DNA of 64,000 bases from an uncultured Eubacteriales bacterium (GTDB lineage: Bacteria; Bacillota; Clostridia; Oscillospirales; CAG-272): NCBI GenBank assembly GCA_934432725.1, contig CAKRZE010000009.1:37159-101158 (forward strand). The letters run 5' to 3'. The translations under genes and the position numbers were made by a program. The notes beneath the pieces are model-generated. The model was not told the origin of the DNA. It saw nothing but the letters and a program-made list of their open reading frames with translations, and did not search any database. Shown one piece after another: positions 61,483 to 64,000 of the stretch (within the stretch, counting starts at the first letter, position 1; each line of letters starts with the position of its first letter).

Positions 61483-63413
61483 AACTGCTTCGCTATGAAC
61501 TGAAAAAGCTGTTTTCCTCAAAAGGGATTTTGTTTTTGACCGCCGCGCTTCTGCTTGCCAATGCAGTCCTGTGCTTTCTGTCGCCCTCCGGCGTTGAAAA
61601 CAGCCGGACGGAGGAGGAATATATTGCGGGTTATCGGAACGATATTGAGCGTGTTGTCCGGCTGGCAGAACGGAATATTGCCGACCTCTCGGGAGGAGGG
61701 GACAGCTTTGTCGTCAGGTATCAGAAAAAAGTGATCGAAAAGTACACAGCCATTCTCGGGAGCGGGCAGATACCCGAAAGGATACGCGGCTTTGATGCAT
61801 ATGCCGCCATGTCGGGACAGATTTCCTTACTGCTTCTTTTAGCCGTTATTTTGGGAAGCAGGGTCATACTCTGCGAGCACGACTCCCGGATGAAGCCTTT
61901 TCTCTGTATCTCAAAGCGGGGCAGCCGCACATACGCAAAGAAACTATGGCTGATGCTGATCCTCTCCTTTGTGCTTTCGGCAGCCTTTTCGATTCTGAAT
62001 CTTGCGGTATGCGGCATAAAGTACGGGCTTTCCGGATGGCAAGCGCCGGTTGCTTCGGTGCAAAGCATGGAGTTTTGCCCGTATCCGATGAGCATAATCG
62101 GGTATATTCTGACCGTGTATGGAATCAGCTCCGCGCTGACCTTTCTGACCGCGCTGCTTTCCGCCGTGGCCGGCAAGCTGTCCGGAAGTTATATTTTCAC
62201 ATTTCTCAGCGGCGGTACTGTCTGCACGTGCCTGTATCTTTCGGGATTTGACCTTGGCAGTCTTTTCAACCGCTACCGCGCACTGAATCTGTTCGGTATG
62301 GCAGTGGATGCGCTGTCTTTTTATGCGGTTCTCCTGCTTCTGACAGGCACCTTACTCGGCACGCTGTTCTGTCTTGTCGGGAATCGGCAGACTTCATTCG
62401 GGGAACGGATGCGCAAGATTGAACATTTGCTGTTTGAACATGCCGATGCAGTGCGGAGAAAGACGTTTAAAAGAAAAAGACCACGACGCACACGACGTCA
62501 CGGTCTTTATGTGTATGAGCTGAAAAAAATCTTCATTTCCTCCAAGCTGATATTGCTTGTGATACTCCTGCTCGGCACGAAAATATATTTCTGCATCGAA
62601 AATGGCGCTCAGAATGACCCGTATGAGAGGGAGTATTACCGACTATGCACCGAACTCGGAGGAGAGCTGACCGACGAAAAATCGTTATATATCACGACCG
62701 GGCTTGCGGAATGCGAGGCTGTTCTTTCTCAGCATGATGAAATGAGAAGTCAGGTACAGAGCGGGCTGATAACCTCCGAACAATACGACAAATATCTGCA
62801 AAAGCTGTACGCAGCAGAAGTGCGACAGTCGGCTTTTCTCCGACTGGATGAGCAGCGGCGGCATATCGAATCGCTGCACGATGCGGGAAAGAAAGCGGAG
62901 ATTATTTACGACTCCGGGTGGAAGACGTTATTCAGCGCGGAGCCTGACCTGTACCTTTACGCGCTGATTCTCTTGCTTTTTGCCGGGATATACCCCTTTG
63001 AGTACAAAAGCGGTATGGACAGATTGCTTCCGAGTGTTAAGCACGGAGGATATGCGCTTGACCGCACAAAATTTCTGACAGCTGCAACAGTTACGACAGT
63101 ATTGTGCCTGATCTTTGCGGCGATCGACATTATGTTCTTAACGAGACTGTACCCGCTTGAAAACCTGTCGGCTCCGGCACTCAGCGTTATCGGAATTCCG
63201 ATGCCGATGAACATTCCATTGTCTTTGTTTGCGATCCTTTTCGAACTGAAAAGAATGTTTGGATTTGTGCTGCTTTCCGTTATTGTTTGCTTTGCGTCAA
63301 AGCTTTTGCGAAAGCTGTATCTGATCATTCCATCAGTCTCAGCCCTGACGCTTCTTCCGCATATGTGGATCAAGGACATACCGTGGTGGGCGGATTTTAC
63401 TTCTTTGCTTTAA
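61479..63413 (+). CDS. ABC transporter permease, large
   Basis: This 644-residue membrane protein appears to hold two similar halves, each starting with a membrane helix after a YELKKLF/YELKKIF motif (residues 5 and 345 or so). Each half has about six membrane segments; long extracellular stretches lie after the first helix of each half. It is typical of large ABC-2-like permeases that work with regulators in Clostridia. The duplicated start suggests fusion of two permease units. The operon seems to end here; no clear terminator was found. Confidence 0.85.
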   Translation: MKLLRYELKKLFSSKGILFLTAALLLANAVLCFLSPSGVENSRTEEEYIAGYRNDIERVVRLAERNIADLSGGGDSFVVRYQKKVIEKYTAILGSGQIPERIRGFDAYAAMSGQISLLLLLAVILGSRVILCEHDSRMKPFLCISKRGSRTYAKKLWLMLILSFVLSAAFSILNLAVCGIKYGLSGWQAPVASVQSMEFCPYPMSIIGYILTVYGISSALTFLTALLSAVAGKLSGSYIFTFLSGGTVCTCLYLSGFDLGSLFNRYRALNLFGMAVDALSFYAVLLLLTGTLLGTLFCLVGNRQTSFGERMRKIEHLLFEHADAVRRKTFKRKRPRRTRRHGLYVYELKKIFISSKLILLVILLLGTKIYFCIENGAQNDPYEREYYRLCTELGGELTDEKSLYITTGLAECEAVLSQHDEMRSQVQSGLITSEQYDKYLQKLYAAEVRQSAFLRLDEQRRHIESLHDAGKKAEIIYDSGWKTLFSAEPDLYLYALILLLFAGIYPFEYKSGMDRLLPSVKHGGYALDRTKFLTAATVTTVLCLIFAAIDIMFLTRLYPLENLSAPALSVIGIPMPMNIPLSLFAILFELKRMFGFVLLSVIVCFASKLLRKLYLIIPSVSALTLLPHMWIKDIPWWADFTSLL

Positions 63414-63810
63414 AGCAGCCGCATAAAGCATACATCGCCGGATCGTTTTATATCTCTTTTATATGCTTTTCGGACTGCCCCCCTCCCGGCTTGCAGGCGT
63501 TCGGTCACGAGGCGTGTGTTCTATAACCGAGCGCCTCTGCGATTTCTTTCCGTGTTGTTCCCTTCCCCGCAGATGAAAACCGTGCGGTCATCCTCTGCCG
63601 GCGCGTCAGGAAATCCGCCCGCAGCCCGAGAAGGCTCCTTCCTGTTGTCGTCCGGAAAAGTAAACCGATACAGCCGAAAAACCATACCGGACAGAGTGAA
63701 AAACAGCAGCCGGGAGTATCTCGGTATACAGACAGAACGCTGCAGGCGCAGAGTACATACCGGTCTTTTCGTTCTGCCGCAGCATTCCTTACCGACTTCA
63801 ATCATGCGTC
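63414..63810. other. Gap after the ABC operon
   Basis: About 400 bases without a recognisable gene on either strand. Confidence 0.4.
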
Positions 63811-63856
63811 AAAAGAAATCGCAAACGGCAGGCTCATTTGCTTTGAGCCTGCCGTT
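63811..63856 (-). terminator. Terminator of the last, partial gene
   Basis: AACGGCAGGCTC pairs perfectly with GAGCCTGCCGTT (12 bp); on the minus strand TTTGCGATTTCTTTT follows. Confidence 0.8.
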
Positions 63857-63868
63857 TCACGGTATGCT

Positions 63869-64000
63869 TCAGTTCTCTGTCATGGGAGGAATAAAGTTTT
63901 CAATTGCACCCCGCAGCTTCGGATGGCGGATAACAAAGTGGATCGCCGGGGAGTTTCCTTTGGACACCATGGCCCACTGCCCCTCATGAATGAGTATCTG
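63869..64000 (-). CDS. C-terminal end of an unidentified protein (partial)
   Basis: The last 43 codons of a minus-strand gene that enters from beyond the window. Visible are HEGQWAMVSKGNSPAIHFVI and the end ENFIPPMTEN. It is followed 13 bases later by a strong terminator, which supports a real gene end. I do not recognise the family from this piece. Confidence 0.7.
   Translation of the reverse strand, partial: QILIHEGQWAMVSKGNSPAIHFVIRHPKLRGAIENFIPPMTEN

Overview
The window looks like chromosomal DNA of an uncultured, probably gut-dwelling, spore-forming Clostridia lineage. Reasons: pyrimidine genes with the PyrK/PyrD (type 1B) pair, a SpoIID/LytB protein, a TnpV-type transposon protein, strong TTGACA-17-TATAAT promoters, and many secreted lipoproteins and sugar-acting enzymes. 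GC content is moderate to high, except for an AT-richer patch next to a tRNA-Leu gene. Intergenic gaps of 300-1000 bases are common. The organism assignment is inference; no rRNA is present.

Layout. 1-5.4 kb: end of a pyr operon (carB-pyrK-pyrD-pyrF-pyrE-pyrB-pyrI). 5.8-22.4 kb, minus strand: a GxGYxYP putative glycosidase, a SpoIID-type protein with a secreted partner, topoisomerase subunit A, Sua5-type tRNA threonylcarbamoyladenosine enzyme, RF1, an M18 aminopeptidase, a lytic transglycosylase, dephospho-CoA kinase, an ECF S-component with a DUF4430 lipoprotein, and a Gfo/Idh/MocA oxidoreductase. 23-32 kb: a sigma factor with a broken anti-sigma gene, a YbaK-type deacylase, NrdR, lactate dehydrogenase, RsgA, a CDF metal transporter, cyclophilin and RsmA. 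32.6-36.5 kb: rpmG-secE-nusG-rplK-rplA, then a CPBP protease instead of rplJ-rplL. 36.8-46.8 kb: a secreted carbohydrate region with two 488-residue solute-binding lipoproteins, a decayed third copy between them, an unknown lipoprotein, a GH36-type enzyme and a disrupted beta-helix gene. 47-51.5 kb: a PAP2 phosphatase and a metal-efflux set (P-type ATPase, separate HMA protein, ArsR regulator). 52-53.8 kb: tRNA-Leu followed by a small degraded mobile cassette. 54.7-63.4 kb: an XRE/TPR regulator and a six-gene set of sigma factor, anti-sigma factor, two paralogous Cys-rich lipoproteins, ABC ATPase and ABC permease. The window ends inside a minus-strand gene.

The most unusual signal is in the translation starts. 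At seven unrelated genes (pyrE, pyrB, topoisomerase A, sua5, rsmA, a solute-binding lipoprotein and the HMA protein) the sequence GAAAGGA lies 25-46 bases before the start codon, followed by a 6-8 bp hairpin, and after it usually by a GGTGAT/GGTAAC-like piece 3-6 bases before ATG. The two pieces are the two halves of the full complement of the 16S rRNA 3' end (AGAAAGGAGGTGATC), so folding of the hairpin would rebuild one long Shine-Dalgarno sequence. Five other genes carry a second type of leader with a hairpin directly before the ribosome binding site; two of these are nearly identical over about 42 bases although the genes are unrelated. A family of mosaic intergenic repeats with compensatory stem changes is also present.
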